Source: Tolypothrix bouteillei VB521301
Lineage (GTDB): Bacteria; Cyanobacteriota; Cyanobacteriia; Cyanobacteriales; Nostocaceae
Reading direction: 5' to 3'
Assembly (NCBI RefSeq): GCF_000760695.4
Contig: NZ_JHEG04000001.1
Span: 1,458,717 to 1,522,716, forward strand
Length of the DNA stretch: 64,000 bases
The notes beneath the pieces are model-generated. The model did no database searches. It was given only the letters and a program-made list of their open reading frames with translations, and was not told the DNA's origin. The position numbers were made by a program, and so were the translations under genes. How positions within the stretch are numbered: position 1 is the first letter of the stretch; every line of letters starts with the position of its first letter. Positions 1-9,900 of the stretch are shown piece by piece.

Positions 1-50
1 TGCTGTGAGTTAATTGGAAATTGTTGCAGTTAGCAATCACCATCTAAAAA

Positions 51-839
51 CTAATGTTGAATAGTTAAACCACCATCTAAAACTAATGAATGTCCAATAA
101 CAAAATTAGCTGAATCTGAACATAACCATAATACTGCTTGAGCAATTTCTTCCGGTGTACCCAATCGTTTTATAGGATATTGATTGCCATAATTCGTGAT
201 GGTTTCCTCACTTAAAGCTGACCTTACCATGGGAGTTACGATAGTTCCCGGGCAAACAGCATTAATTCTAATACCATCCTTAGCATATTGTACAGCTAAA
301 GATTTAGTCAGCCCTAAAACAGCGTGTTTGCTAGTACAATAAAAATGATGATTGTGTTGTGGTTTATTTTCCGCTCCATTAGTTAAATTAGCAGCAATTA
401 AGCCTCTAATAGAAGCATTATTCACAATGGCACCACCTCCATTTTGCAGCATTGCCGGAATTTGATATTTCATACATAACCAAACTCCTTTCAAATTAGT
501 ATTAATAATTTGATTCCAATTTTCTTCTGAATCATCTATATTGACTTTTAAAATTCCAGGAGTTCCAGCATTATTAAATGCATAATCTAAACGACCAAAA
601 GTTTTAACTGTTTGGCTTATTAAATTTTCAACTTCTGTTTCTTGAGTAATATCTGTAGGGATAAAAATACTTGAACTACCTGCTTTTTCAATTAAACTAA
701 CAGTCTCTTCACCTTCAGTAATTCTCCTACCAGCGATCGCTACTTTTGCCCCACACGAGGCAAAAGCTAATGCTGTAGCTTTGCCAATACCAGAATTACC
801 TCCTGTAATTAGAACAACTTTGTCAGTAAATTGCTTCAT
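51..839 (-). CDS. SDR family NAD(P)-dependent oxidoreductase
   Basis: Classical short-chain dehydrogenase/reductase of 262 residues. The cofactor-binding TGGNSGIG lies at about residues 12-19, the NNAG motif near residue 90, the catalytic Ser in NNASIRG near residue 142 and the YCTSK (Tyr/Lys) motif near residue 168. The C-terminus ends with LVLDGG, as is usual for the family. Asn/Gly-rich cofactor motifs do not fix NAD versus NADP, and the substrate cannot be told. The gene stands alone; the next gene on this strand is about 1 kb away. Just past the stop codon (about 39-57) the 3' end of the gene is partly repeated (CACCATCTAAAAACTAATG), which looks like a small slippage duplication. Family assignment is sure, function is not. 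Confidence 0.9.
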   Translation of the reverse strand: MKQFTDKVVLITGGNSGIGKATALAFASCGAKVAIAGRRITEGEETVSLIEKAGSSSIFIPTDITQETEVENLISQTVKTFGRLDYAFNNAGTPGILKVNIDDSEENWNQIINTNLKGVWLCMKYQIPAMLQNGGGAIVNNASIRGLIAANLTNGAENKPQHNHHFYCTSKHAVLGLTKSLAVQYAKDGIRINAVCPGTIVTPMVRSALSEETITNYGNQYPIKRLGTPEEIAQAVLWLCSDSANFVIGHSLVLDGGLTIQH

Positions 840-962
840 AATTAAATAGTTTTACCCTTATTTAGAATTTAGTTAAAGTCAGAACCTTTGACTTCCGTGT
901 TAAAGAAACTTTTGTACTAGTACAGGTCGGCATAAATAAGCAGACCATTAGATGTCATAAGA

Positions 963-1169
963 ATGATTTTGCTCGCAACACTATTTATTGTGACGTGTTA
1001 TGTCGGTTTAACTGTTGCAGTTGCTCCCGCTCGCTATCGCTTAAGTTTAATATTTTTGAAGTTAATCTTGCCACAGCCTAATTCCTCAATCACCACACTC
1101 AAACTGCTTTTTACCTTGCTCCTAATTTTCTCACAATATGGTCTATTTATTTCCGCCGCACTGTACTAG
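963..1169 (+). CDS. Possible small membrane protein, cut by a repeat element
   Basis: An open frame of 68 codons encodes a hydrophobic peptide with one segment at residues 1-22 and another at about 45-67. No family is recognised and no clear Shine-Dalgarno precedes the ATG. The stop codon TAG lies inside the ACTAGT terminus of the inverted-repeat element that starts at 1165, so the frame may be the 5' remnant of a longer gene interrupted by that element. It could also be a chance frame. Confidence 0.25.
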   Translation: MILLATLFIVTCYVGLTVAVAPARYRLSLIFLKLILPQPNSSITTLKLLFTLLLIFSQYGLFISAALY

Positions 1170-1321
1170 TAGTCTGTCACATCAACTTTCCCAGGTAGAG
1201 AAATTTTTAAATTCTTCTTCTTTTTCTCTGACTTCGTGCTCCTCGCGTCTATGCGCTGGCACGCACGCTTCGCTATCGTGTTTTTTTTCACTCGTCAATT
1301 TTAAGTTGACAGACTACTAGT
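1165..1321. repeat. MITE-like inverted-repeat element A
   Basis: A 157-bp segment is bounded by imperfect terminal inverted repeats: ACTAGTAGTCTGTCA plus ATCAACTT on the left, AAGTTGACAGACTACTAGT on the right. The interior has no coding capacity and contains a CTCGCGTCTATGCGC-type stretch found in dispersed cyanobacterial repeats. The right end shares ACTAGT with the next element. I infer a non-autonomous mobile or REP-like element. Confidence 0.6.
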
Positions 1322-1449
1322 GGTTCACCACATAAGTTTTAATGGGTAAAACGATGTTCAAGCTCATCCTCTTTTTCTCTTCCTCTGCGCCCTCTGCGCC
1401 TCTGCGGTTTTTCAATCAACCCTCAAATTCAATGTGGTGAACCACTAGG
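1316..1449. repeat. MITE-like inverted-repeat element B
   Basis: A 134-bp segment is bounded by ACTAGTGGTTCACCACA on the left and TGTGGTGAACCACTAG on the right, a nearly perfect inverted repeat. The interior holds the CTCTGCGCCCTCTGCGCCTCTGCGG motif family in short form. It overlaps element A by the shared ACTAGT. The arrangement suggests two related elements inserted next to or into one another's CTAG target. Confidence 0.6.
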
Positions 1450-1485
1450 TTAATAATGATTGCCTGGGTTAATTATTAACACGTT

Positions 1486-1631
1486 ATAGCGCGAATCATC
1501 ACCAGCGACATCCAAGATGTAATGCGAACCGATGTTACTCGTCATGATAATGATAGAGTTCTTAAAGTCCACCGTATGACCTTGAGCATCCGTCACGCGA
1601 CCATCATCAAGAATTTGCAGGAAGATGTTAA
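1486..1631 (-). pseudogene. 146-bp relic of a clpB gene
   Basis: This stretch aligns without gaps to 3127-3272 inside the intact clpB gene. I count 6 mismatches in 146 bases, about 96 percent identity. It corresponds to part of the second AAA+ domain, around [17 protein letters not shown] through [10 protein letters not shown]. In the clpB reading frame all six differences fall on third codon positions and five are silent; the sixth changes Gln to His. Neither flank aligns with clpB by eye. The pattern points to a fragment of a ClpB gene that diverged while still under selection, not to a decaying recent copy of the neighbour. It encodes no functional product. Confidence 0.8.
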
Positions 1632-1759
1632 GTTTAGAATATGTGCTTCGCTAACCAATATATTTGTGTCAGTTCATCTGGTTTGTATTGATAATCGCAC
1701 TGCGATTTATACTATAAACGGCTAACAACTGTTCTTTCTCGGAATGGTTTGATGCATTT

Positions 1760-1787
1760 GTAGGGGCGCAATGCCATGCGCCCCTAC
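1760..1787. repeat. Dispersed GTAGGGGCGC hairpin
   Basis: GTAGGGGCGC and GCGCCCCTAC form a perfect 10-base stem around an 8-base loop. This palindrome type is common in intergenic DNA of filamentous cyanobacteria. It lies about 140 bases beyond the 3' end of the Uma2-like gene on the minus strand. No T-run follows on either strand, so it is called a repeat and not a terminator. Confidence 0.6.
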
Positions 1788-1928
1788 GAGTTTTTGACAA
1801 CTTTTGGAAAGTTAGATTCTAAACCGTTTTTGGTATAATAATTATCGCTGGCGAAGAAACTCAAGCAGTAATTAATAACGAAGGGGAGGTTGATTATCGC
1901 GATTAGCGAAATTTCGTGTCTCTACACA

Positions 1929-2576
1929 TTAATTAAACTTTGCTAGTAACCAACGAGTAATAGCTCCATCATCTTCAGTTAGAGAACGCACAAGAGCTTC
2001 TTCAACCAAGGCAATTTCCAATCCTGGCAGTACTTGAGATTCACGAATGGGGGTAGTTTGTGTTGCTGACAATGAATTTGCAATTACCTTGCCTGCACTG
2101 ACATCAACTACCCAATACTCTTGAACTCCCAGGCGTTGGTAAAGTTTTTGTTTACGCTCAGTATCGTCTTCTAGAGACGAAGCGGCAATTTCTACAACTA
2201 GCGTGGGTGGAGTTAACTCATTGAGATTTACTGGAGCATTATTTCGGGGAGGAAGTTGCAAATTTGTGCCAATATAAAAAGCAATATCAGGCTGAGATTC
2301 ACGAACTCTAGCTTTTCTAAAGCTAGTATTCGTTAGTCCTACAACGGGAATATTCTTGATCGTTGCATATAAAATGATAACTGTTGAAACAATAGTGTTA
2401 TCTCGACCATATGCAGGACCTAATGGTGACATCTCAATCCTCATGTAACCGTCATCATAGTAAAATCTAGCACGTGCTAAGGTTGGGTCATCTGCAAAGG
2501 TCAGAAAATCTTCCCAGGCTGCCTCTACCCAGGTATCTGTAGGAACAGTATCTATTACTGGTGCTTGATTAAGCAT
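1929..2576 (-). CDS. Uma2 family endonuclease-like protein (DUF820)
   Basis: A 215-residue protein of the Uma2/DUF820 family, a PD-(D/E)XK-fold group greatly expanded in cyanobacteria. Visible marks are PDIAFYI (Asp near residue 97), PPTLVVEIAASS (Glu near 129) and the basic helix ERKQKLYQRLGVQEYWVVD. The length is normal for the family. The biological role of these proteins is not established and nuclease activity is inferred from the fold. It is transcribed in the same direction as clpB but 154 bases downstream of it, behind a strong hairpin, so it is probably a separate unit. Confidence 0.88.
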   Translation of the reverse strand: MLNQAPVIDTVPTDTWVEAAWEDFLTFADDPTLARARFYYDDGYMRIEMSPLGPAYGRDNTIVSTVIILYATIKNIPVVGLTNTSFRKARVRESQPDIAFYIGTNLQLPPRNNAPVNLNELTPPTLVVEIAASSLEDDTERKQKLYQRLGVQEYWVVDVSAGKVIANSLSATQTTPIRESQVLPGLEIALVEEALVRSLTEDDGAITRWLLAKFN

Positions 2577-2658
2577 AATTGGGGAACTTACATAGTGTGT
2601 TTGCTATTAAACTTAGTTTAACAATGCTTCATCATGACGATTACGAAACTCCAATCAG

Positions 2659-2702
2659 GAGGCGGAGCCTCTAAAAAAGCATTCCCAGGCGGAGCCTGGG
2701 AA
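2659..2702 (-). terminator. Repeat-derived terminator after clpB
   Basis: On the minus strand TTCCCAGGC-TCC-GCCTGGGAA forms a 9-bp perfect stem and is followed directly by TGCTTTTTTAG. A second small hairpin, GAGGC-TCC-GCCTC, comes next. The hairpin plus T6 run, 29 bases past the clpB stop, fits a Rho-independent terminator. The hairpin sequence also belongs to a dispersed cyanobacterial repeat family; a relative lies upstream of clpB near 5577-5650. Confidence 0.65.
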
Positions 2703-2730
2703 CGAGATGAGAAGTTGAACTGGAGTTGGA

Positions 2731-5349
2731 TTAAGCTGTAAACACCTCTGTGGGTAAGCGTTTGAAGGCAAGACGCTCATTCTCAATGTCTACAAAGATG
2801 GTATCGCCATCATTAAACTCGCCACGCAAGATAGCTTTGGCAATTTGAGTTTCTAACTCCCGTTGAATGGCTCGCTTCAGGGGTCTTGCTCCAAACACTG
2901 GGTCATACCCTACATCAGCTAAAAAGTCAAGAGCCGCTTCCGACAGCCTGAGAGACATCTTGCGATCGCTCAATCGATGACGCAATCTCTCTACTTGCAA
3001 CTGCACGATGCGACGCAGTTCTTCCTTACGCAATCCATGGAAGAAGATAATTTCATCAAGGCGGTTGAGGAACTCAGGACGGAAGCTATTTCGCATTGCT
3101 TCCATAACTCGATGGCGCATTTCATCATAGCGCGAATCATCACCAGCGACATCCAAGATGTACTGCGAACCGATATTACTCGTCATGATAATGATAGAGT
3201 TTTTAAAGTCTACCGTATGACCTTGAGCATCAGTCACGCGACCGTCATCAAGAATTTGCAGGAAGATGTTAAAAACATCAGGATGAGCTTTTTCGATTTC
3301 GTCAAACAAAATCACTGCATAAGGACGACGGCGAATGGCTTCGGTGAGTTGTCCTCCTTCTTCATAACCCACGTATCCTGGAGGCGCACCGATCAGGCGA
3401 GAAACAGCGTGTTTCTCCATGTACTCGGACATATCAATCCTGACTAGCGCTTCTTCAGTATCAAACAAGTAAGCCGCAAGTGCTTTTGCGAGTTCGGTTT
3501 TACCAACACCTGTAGGACCGAGGAAAATAAAGCTAGCAATGGGACGATTGGGATCTGCAAGCCCAGCACGAGAACGCTGAATCGCGTCTGCAACTGCTGT
3601 CACTGCTTCTTCTTGTCCGACAACTCGATTGTGCAGTTCATCTTCTAAGTGCAAAAGCTTTTCTTTTTCAGATTCCACCAACTTACTGATCGGAATTCCC
3701 GTCCATTTAGAAATCACTTCTGCAATGTCAGCTTCGGTGACTTCTTCTCGCAACAGAGATTTTCCACTGCGTTGTGCGTGAGCCAGTTCGGTTTCTGCTG
3801 CTTCCAAATCGCGATGCAAACTGGTAAGTTTGCCATACTTTAACTCAGCAGCGCGGTTGAGATCGTAATTGCGTTCTGCTTGTTGAATCTCTAAGTTAAC
3901 GCGGTCAATCTCTTCTTTAACAGACTGAATTTTTGCAATGACATCTTTCTCAGATTGCCATTGCGTCTTCAACTCTCTTTGTTCTTCTTTGAAGTCCGCA
4001 AGTTCTTTTTCCAATCTATCCAAACGTTCTCTGGAAGCTGCATCACTTTCTTTTTGCAGTGATAGCTTTTCCATTTCTAATTGCAGAATTTTGCGGTCGA
4101 TTTCGTCAAGTTCTTCAGGTTTGGAGGTAATCTCCATCTTCAGTCTGGCGGCTGCTTCGTCTACCAAGTCAATAGCTTTGTCTGGTAAGAAGCGATCGCT
4201 AATATAACGACTGGACAAAGTTGCTGCTGCGACTAAAGAACTATCGGAAATTTTCACCCCGTGGTGAACTTCATACCGTTCTTTCAAACCGCGCAAAATA
4301 GAAATTGTATCTTCCACGCTGGGCTGATCTACATACACCTGTTGGAAGCGTCTTTCCAAAGCAGCGTCTTTTTCTATATATTTACGGTATTCGTCCAAAG
4401 TTGTTGCGCCAATACAGCGCAGTTCACCCCGCGCCAACATTGGCTTTAATAAGTTCCCAGCATCCATTGCGCCTTGGGTTGCACCAGCGCCGACAACCGT
4501 GTGAATTTCATCAATAAATAGAACTATATTGCCGTTCGATTCGGTAACTTCTTTTAAGACTGCTTTTAAACGTTCTTCAAATTCACCTCGGAATTTTGCT
4601 CCCGCAATCAAAGCACCCATGTCTAGAGCAATGAGTTTGCGGTCTTTTAAGGATTGGGGAACATCACCCGCTATGATACGCTGTGCCAATCCTTCAGCGA
4701 TCGCTGTTTTACCAACACCTGGTTCCCCAATCAAAACAGGATTATTTTTGGTACGACGTGATAAGATTTGGATGGTACGGCGAATTTCATCATCCCGTCC
4801 GATCACAGGGTCAAGTTTGCCTTGACGGGCTGCTTCTGTAAGATCGCGCCCGTATTTTTCCAGGGATTGATATTTCCCTTCTGGATTTTGGTCGGTCACT
4901 TTCTGATTCCCACGAATTTGTTTAACAATATTTTTAACTTTTCCTTCATCCAGTCCAAATTCTTGGAATAACCCTTTACCAAAGCGGTCATCTTTAGCAT
5001 AAGCCAGCAACAGGTGCTCGATTGAGATAAAGTCGTCTTGAAACTCTTTCCGATACCCGTCTGCTCGGTCAAGAAGCGTATCCAAGCTGCGTCCCAAGTA
5101 AACAGAACTGCTGCTACCAGAGACTCTCGGTTGGCGTTGAATGAATTGTTCGGTGCGATCGCGCAATTTTTGCGAATTAACACCAGCTTTTGTGAAAACA
5201 CCGTTGGCGAGCCCTTCCTGGTCTAACAGTGCTTTCATCAGGTGCTCGCTTTCTATCTGCTGTTGTTGATACTGTTTGGCAATATCTGGAGTATGCGCGA
5301 TTGCTTCCCAAGCTTTTTCTGTAAATTGGTTTGGATTAGTTGGTTGCAT
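2731..5349 (-). CDS. clpB: ATP-dependent chaperone ClpB
   Basis: Hexameric AAA+ disaggregase that resolubilises aggregated proteins together with DnaK/DnaJ. From the chosen start it has 872 residues, the usual ClpB length. The N-terminal Clp repeat domain spans about 1-145. Walker A1 GEPGVGKT is at 208-215 with FIDEIH near 278-283, the coiled-coil middle domain is at about 405-525, and Walker A2 GPTGVGKT is at 611-618 with LFDEIEKAH further on. The middle domain separates it from ClpA/ClpC. An open frame extends 30 codons upstream, but the ATG at 5349 ([16 protein letters not shown]) matches the family N-terminus and has GGAAA upstream. I saw no CIRCE-type inverted repeat upstream. A 146-bp relic of a related gene lies at 1486-1631. 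Confidence 0.97.
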   Translation of the reverse strand: MQPTNPNQFTEKAWEAIAHTPDIAKQYQQQQIESEHLMKALLDQEGLANGVFTKAGVNSQKLRDRTEQFIQRQPRVSGSSSSVYLGRSLDTLLDRADGYRKEFQDDFISIEHLLLAYAKDDRFGKGLFQEFGLDEGKVKNIVKQIRGNQKVTDQNPEGKYQSLEKYGRDLTEAARQGKLDPVIGRDDEIRRTIQILSRRTKNNPVLIGEPGVGKTAIAEGLAQRIIAGDVPQSLKDRKLIALDMGALIAGAKFRGEFEERLKAVLKEVTESNGNIVLFIDEIHTVVGAGATQGAMDAGNLLKPMLARGELRCIGATTLDEYRKYIEKDAALERRFQQVYVDQPSVEDTISILRGLKERYEVHHGVKISDSSLVAAATLSSRYISDRFLPDKAIDLVDEAAARLKMEITSKPEELDEIDRKILQLEMEKLSLQKESDAASRERLDRLEKELADFKEEQRELKTQWQSEKDVIAKIQSVKEEIDRVNLEIQQAERNYDLNRAAELKYGKLTSLHRDLEAAETELAHAQRSGKSLLREEVTEADIAEVISKWTGIPISKLVESEKEKLLHLEDELHNRVVGQEEAVTAVADAIQRSRAGLADPNRPIASFIFLGPTGVGKTELAKALAAYLFDTEEALVRIDMSEYMEKHAVSRLIGAPPGYVGYEEGGQLTEAIRRRPYAVILFDEIEKAHPDVFNIFLQILDDGRVTDAQGHTVDFKNSIIIMTSNIGSQYILDVAGDDSRYDEMRHRVMEAMRNSFRPEFLNRLDEIIFFHGLRKEELRRIVQLQVERLRHRLSDRKMSLRLSEAALDFLADVGYDPVFGARPLKRAIQRELETQIAKAILRGEFNDGDTIFVDIENERLAFKRLPTEVFTA

Positions 5350-5576
5350 AGGCTTTTTCCAGGAAAGAACTACTCTAGGCTTGGATTTAAATTTGCTAAG
5401 AGCGCAGATAGAACAAAAATATAGTTTGTTCTTATGCAATCATTGTAGAAAGAGGCGGGTTAATTGCTAGGTCGGACTTCACGTCCTCCTTTAGTCGTAT
5501 TACCCCCCATAAATTAGCGAACTAGTAGTCCACCACACCAACGCCTGCTGGGTAAGTGAACACACTACCCACTCTC

Positions 5577-5624
5577 GTTCCTAGGTTCTACCTAGGAACG
5601 CAGTCGGCGAGGCTCAGCCTCGCG
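5577..5624. repeat. Dispersed hairpin cluster upstream of clpB
   Basis: Within the 458-base gap between alkB and clpB, CGTTCCTAGGT-TCT-ACCTAGGAACG (5577-5601) is a perfect palindrome, followed by GCGAGGC-TCA-GCCTCGC (5608-5624) and a GGAGGCGGAACCTCC-like motif near 5633. They resemble the repeat that terminates clpB. Near 5521-5540 there is also ACTAGTAGTCCACCACACC, resembling one end of the 1165/1316 elements without a partner. I see no gene in this gap. Confidence 0.6.
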
Positions 5625-5807
5625 CTCAACTGGAGGCGGAACCTCCTGTAAGGCATTCCCTGGCTGAGCCACCGGATCGAGGTGTGCGAAGTTTTGACAG
5701 CCTGTCAAAGCTTTTGCGACAGGCCACTAGGAATTCACTCAATTTTTCAAGATGTGGAGGGTCAATCCTAGAGAAGAGATTGACAAATTCGGTCGATTGT
5801 GAATTGC

Positions 5808-6410
5808 TTAATCCACATGAAAACCCCGGAGAGTGACAGATATTCTTCTACCTTGATACTTTTTGGACAAAGTTACTTCATGCGTCCAAGTTTTGTTTGT
5901 TTCATAAGGTATGACAAACACGGTACCATGTGTTGTCATAAAGTCTCTATAACCATTTCCTTTCCACGGACGCAATCGAAATATACGTTCTTCTCCAAAT
6001 GAAATAGTAACAATAGGTACGCTCTCAATCATGTTGAGAGTGCTATCCCGATGCTTTCCTATGTAATGATAAAGTTTGCCATCGTACCAATTTATGACTA
6101 TACCATTGAGGCGATTATCAATGTTATTTTTGCTCCATTCAAAAATTGAGTCGATGAGTGATGGAATTGGTAATGCTTGATGAGTGACTCCTGTATAATG
6201 ATAATCGGCTCCGTAAACCTGTTGCCAGCGCGGCATTTTTACCAAACGTCCGTGTATTTTTATATCCTTGAAATCCTGGGGATGTATATCCCACAAACTA
6301 TCAAATTGCCAGCGATTTAAATCAACATCATCTGGTAAACGAGCCGTATAAAATTTATGGCTTTCATCTAAGTCATGACACGTGAAAATATTTTTGTTTA
6401 ACGTATTCAT
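5808..6410 (-). CDS. AlkB-like 2OG-Fe(II) oxygenase
   Basis: A 200-residue Fe(II)/2-oxoglutarate dioxygenase of the AlkB type, which removes alkyl lesions from nucleic acid bases oxidatively. The iron ligands are visible as HRD (His120, Asp122) and His177 in WTHEV, and the 2-oxoglutarate-binding arginines lie in RRISVTLR (188-195). PRWQQVYG at about 60-67 fits the substrate-lid region of ALKBH2/3-like members. The gene is the last of three minus-strand genes (kinase, DOMON-like, alkB-like) with gaps of 9 and 24 bases, so they may be co-transcribed. Substrate (DNA or RNA) is not determined. Confidence 0.87.
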   Translation of the reverse strand: MNTLNKNIFTCHDLDESHKFYTARLPDDVDLNRWQFDSLWDIHPQDFKDIKIHGRLVKMPRWQQVYGADYHYTGVTHQALPIPSLIDSIFEWSKNNIDNRLNGIVINWYDGKLYHYIGKHRDSTLNMIESVPIVTISFGEERIFRLRPWKGNGYRDFMTTHGTVFVIPYETNKTWTHEVTLSKKYQGRRISVTLRGFHVD

Positions 6411-6434
6411 TCACGTCCTTATCCATTCTTAAAG

Positions 6435-6974
6435 CTAAAATTCAATTGTGAAACTATCCCGACGGTGAAAGTCCGGTTCATCGCCTGTATGCTTCAACGC
6501 CCAATATGTAACAGAACCATCTTTATGTTTCATAACAGTAGAAATACCAACTTTCAGAGCTAAATCTGTTGAGATAATACAATCTAAATCTACATTTAGG
6601 ACAAGCGCCAAACCATCTGATAGATACTGAACGCTAAATGGTAATGCTGTAAAGGCATTTTCCTCCTGCATTCCGTGACGGTAAGCATCAAAGCGATACA
6701 CATTCCAATCCCCAGAAGGAGAGATATTAAATTCCCAATAGCGATCGCTATTCTCAATTCCAAGGAAGAACTCAAAACAGGTGTTTTGCCAGAGTTCGTG
6801 CTTGCGTTTTGGTTCGTCTGATGGGTCTGCTATCTCGATTGCTGTTAAATCACCAAGAAGTGCATATTGAATAGTAAACTCATTCTCATAGCGGGCAACA
6901 TTGCCTTTGATTTTCAGTTCGCTTAGCGATTCACTGTAAGAGAAAGGTTGTAGGAAAAATGTTTGCTCTTGCAT
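6435..6974 (-). CDS. DOMON-like domain protein
   Basis: A 179-residue protein without signal peptide or membrane segment. It has the look of the cyanobacterial DOMON-like family: a beta-rich sequence with KRKHELWQNTCFEFFLG near residues 55-72, WEFNISPSGDWNVYRFD near 80-96, and a C-terminal WALKHTGDEPDFHRRDSF. DOMON folds bind haem or sugars in other proteins, but the ligand here is unknown. It starts 9 bases after the stop of the upstream histidine kinase and is followed after 24 bases by the AlkB-like gene, suggesting one transcript. Confidence 0.75.
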   Translation of the reverse strand: MQEQTFFLQPFSYSESLSELKIKGNVARYENEFTIQYALLGDLTAIEIADPSDEPKRKHELWQNTCFEFFLGIENSDRYWEFNISPSGDWNVYRFDAYRHGMQEENAFTALPFSVQYLSDGLALVLNVDLDCIISTDLALKVGISTVMKHKDGSVTYWALKHTGDEPDFHRRDSFTIEF

Positions 6975-6983
6975 CTAAAAACC

Positions 6984-9900
6984 TCAAAAGACACTAGAAG
7001 CCCCTTGGAACTCAATCCAAAATCGACTTCCTTGACCAACAGCGGACTCTACACCGACCTGACCTCCAAGACGTTCTGCTCCTTTTCGCACAATGGCTAA
7101 TCCAATTCCAGTTCCTGGGTAAGTTTCAGTGTTGTGCAGCCGCTCAAAAACACCAAAAATTTGCTCTTGATAATTTGGCTCAATACCAATTCCGTTGTCT
7201 TCAATCCAAAGACGGATCTGTTGCGGGGATGGAGGGAGAACCGTACCTGTTTTTCTCGTTTCTTTCAGCTCTATTGTTTCTGTCCAAACTCGAATGTGCG
7301 GTTGAACACCAGGAGCAACAAATTTAATTGCATTAGACAAGAGATTGACAATAATTTGTACCAAAATTGGATAATGCCCGATAACACTGGGTAGGTTTTC
7401 AGCGATGGTTATTTGAGCCTGACGCTCGCTTAAATCTGTTGCTAATTGTGCTCGAGCATCTGCTATAACTTGAGTCAATAGAACAGGAGCCAGCTTAATC
7501 TGCTCGCGACTGAGGCGGCTGTATGCTAGCAGATCGCAAACTAACTCGTTCATGATATAAGTGCCATTAAAAATGCGTTGAATATATTCTTGAGCCGTTT
7601 CATCTAAGCGATCGCCATAATCTTCAGATAGAGCTTGGGCAAACCCTTGAATTCCTCGTAACGGTGCTCGCAGGTCATGCGCCACCGTGTAAGAAAAGGC
7701 TTCCAAGTCCTTATTGGCTTCCTGAAGTTGAGCTGTGCGTTCTTCAACCCGTTGTTCTAAAGTGATATTAAGTTGTTGAAGCTCAACTTCTGCCACTTTA
7801 CGGTTTGTGATGTCGGAACGAACAGCAATGTATTGATACGGTTTACCAGAGACATCGAGAAACGGCACGATTGTGGTAGCAACCCAGTAGAAAGTACCAT
7901 CCTTGGCACGATTTTTAATTTCTCCCTGCCATACCTGTCCGCGAGAAATGGTTGCCCACAAATGCTGAAAGAATTCTTTAGGGTGATAGCCGGAGTTAAC
8001 AATCCGATGATTTTGTCCGATCAATTCTTCTCTGGAGTACTTTGAAAGCTCGCAGAATTTGTCGTTGACATAGGTAATGGTACCTTGAGTATCAGTGATA
8101 GCCACGATTGAGGAGCGATCGAGAGCAAACTTAAAGTCTGCCAAATCTTTGAGCGTTTGCTGTAATGCCACCTCAGCCTGCTTGCGCTCGGTAATATTCC
8201 AAAACGCGCCGATACTTCCTCTCACTTGTCCGCTTTCATCAAAAAGTGGAGCAGCGTATTCTAACAGTGTTACGGTTGTGCCATCATTCCAAACCACATC
8301 AACTTCTAAATCTCGAACTTCAACTCCATCAGTGGCTGCACGTTGTAAGGGCAGTTCCTCTGGCGGAATTTCCCGGTTATTATAATAGACCTTAAAGGTT
8401 TTTGGTCGCTCGTCTTCTGGCGCACTTAAAGAAGCATTTGCAGTTGAAGCCATGGATAACATTCGAGCAAATGCTGAATTGATCCGAATTGTTTGACATT
8501 GGGGGTCTTCAGCAATGCCAACACCGATGGGAATGACTTCTAATAGCGTTTGAGACTCTGCTAGCTGTCGCTGGAGTTCTTGATTCAAATTCAGAATTTT
8601 TTGCTCCGCTTGCTTCCGTTCCGTGACATCGATCGCCGTAACGATCGCCAACTTTCTGCCATCAGGCAATATGTGAAGCGGAGCCGTATAGAAATCCCAA
8701 ATGCGAGTCGCCCCCGTCCGGGTGATAACGGCATATTCTCCCATCGCTGTCCGTTGGGTGAGGGGATACTGGTTCACAATAGCAGATCTCGCTTCGTCTT
8801 GGCGATCGCCGTAAGCTCTTTTTACCCAAGCTTCCAGCGTGGGAATGTCTTCAAGATGATAGCCTGTAATTTCCGTCCAGACATGATTGATCTGCAATAC
8901 CTCTCCATCTTCGGCATGGAGCATAATTGGTAAGGGAGCATTCAGCAAAGCAGACTGGAATCGTTCCTCGCTCTGGCGTAAGGCTTGTGTGGCTAGTGTT
9001 TGCTCAACAATCGGCCAGAGACGAGAAACCGTATGTTGGAGCAGTGCCACTTCATGGGGATACCACTCTCGAACTGTCCTGGTATTAATGGCAAGAACTG
9101 ACACCCAACGCCCTCGATCGATGCAGGGAACGCCGACAAAGGCACGAATGTCTCGCTGGGCATAATTATGCGAGAAAGGGGCGGTGTAGGGATGGGTGGC
9201 TACATCTGAAACAACAGCGGGTTGACCGGCATGGTAGCGGTCTACCAGATCTGGTAGCAGGAATTCTGACAAGCGATAAGCTCCAACAACGCTTGGAATG
9301 TCCTCTTGTCGCCGCCAGTCTTGCTTGACGAGCGATACATCCTCTTGCAAATTCACTTCGTGCCACACGCAGCGATCGACGTTGAGATACTTGCCCAAAC
9401 TGCTTACCGCTTCCCACACCATCGCATCTGCATCAGAAAGTTGCCGCAACCGCAAATCAAGTTCGTTCAGGAATTGCTCGTTAAGTTCGGCTAATTTGCG
9501 CTCAGTTACATCTCGTGCGGTAGCATAACGTATGTTATGCTCGGGGGATATAACTGCTGTCCAGGATAGCCACTTGTACGATCCATCCTTACAGCAATAA
9601 CGGTTTTCAAAGATAGCTACAGGATTTCCCGCCTCAAATCGTTCAGATGCTATGCGAGTTGCCTCAACATCCTCAGGATGAACAAAGCTGAGAAAAGGTT
9701 GCGCCATCAGTTCTGTTTGGGTATAGCCCAGCACTCTCTCCCATGCAGGGTTAAGTTGCCTGAAGTAACCATCTAGGTTGGTGAGGGCAATCATGTCGTT
9801 GGACACCGTAAAGAAGCAATTGCGTTCTTCTTCTGATCGTTTGCTTTCTGTAATGTCAAAAACGATGCCGCTACAACATACCGCTTGTCCGCCTTTGTTG

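Noticed and set aside
2977..3447. 156-codon plus-strand open frame
   Set aside because: It lies antisense inside clpB and reflects its codon use; the matching frame at 1522-1725 is explained by the clpB relic.
5350..5560. CIRCE (HrcA) operator for clpB
   Set aside because: No TTAGCACTC-N9-GAGTGCTAA-like repeat is present in the clpB upstream region.
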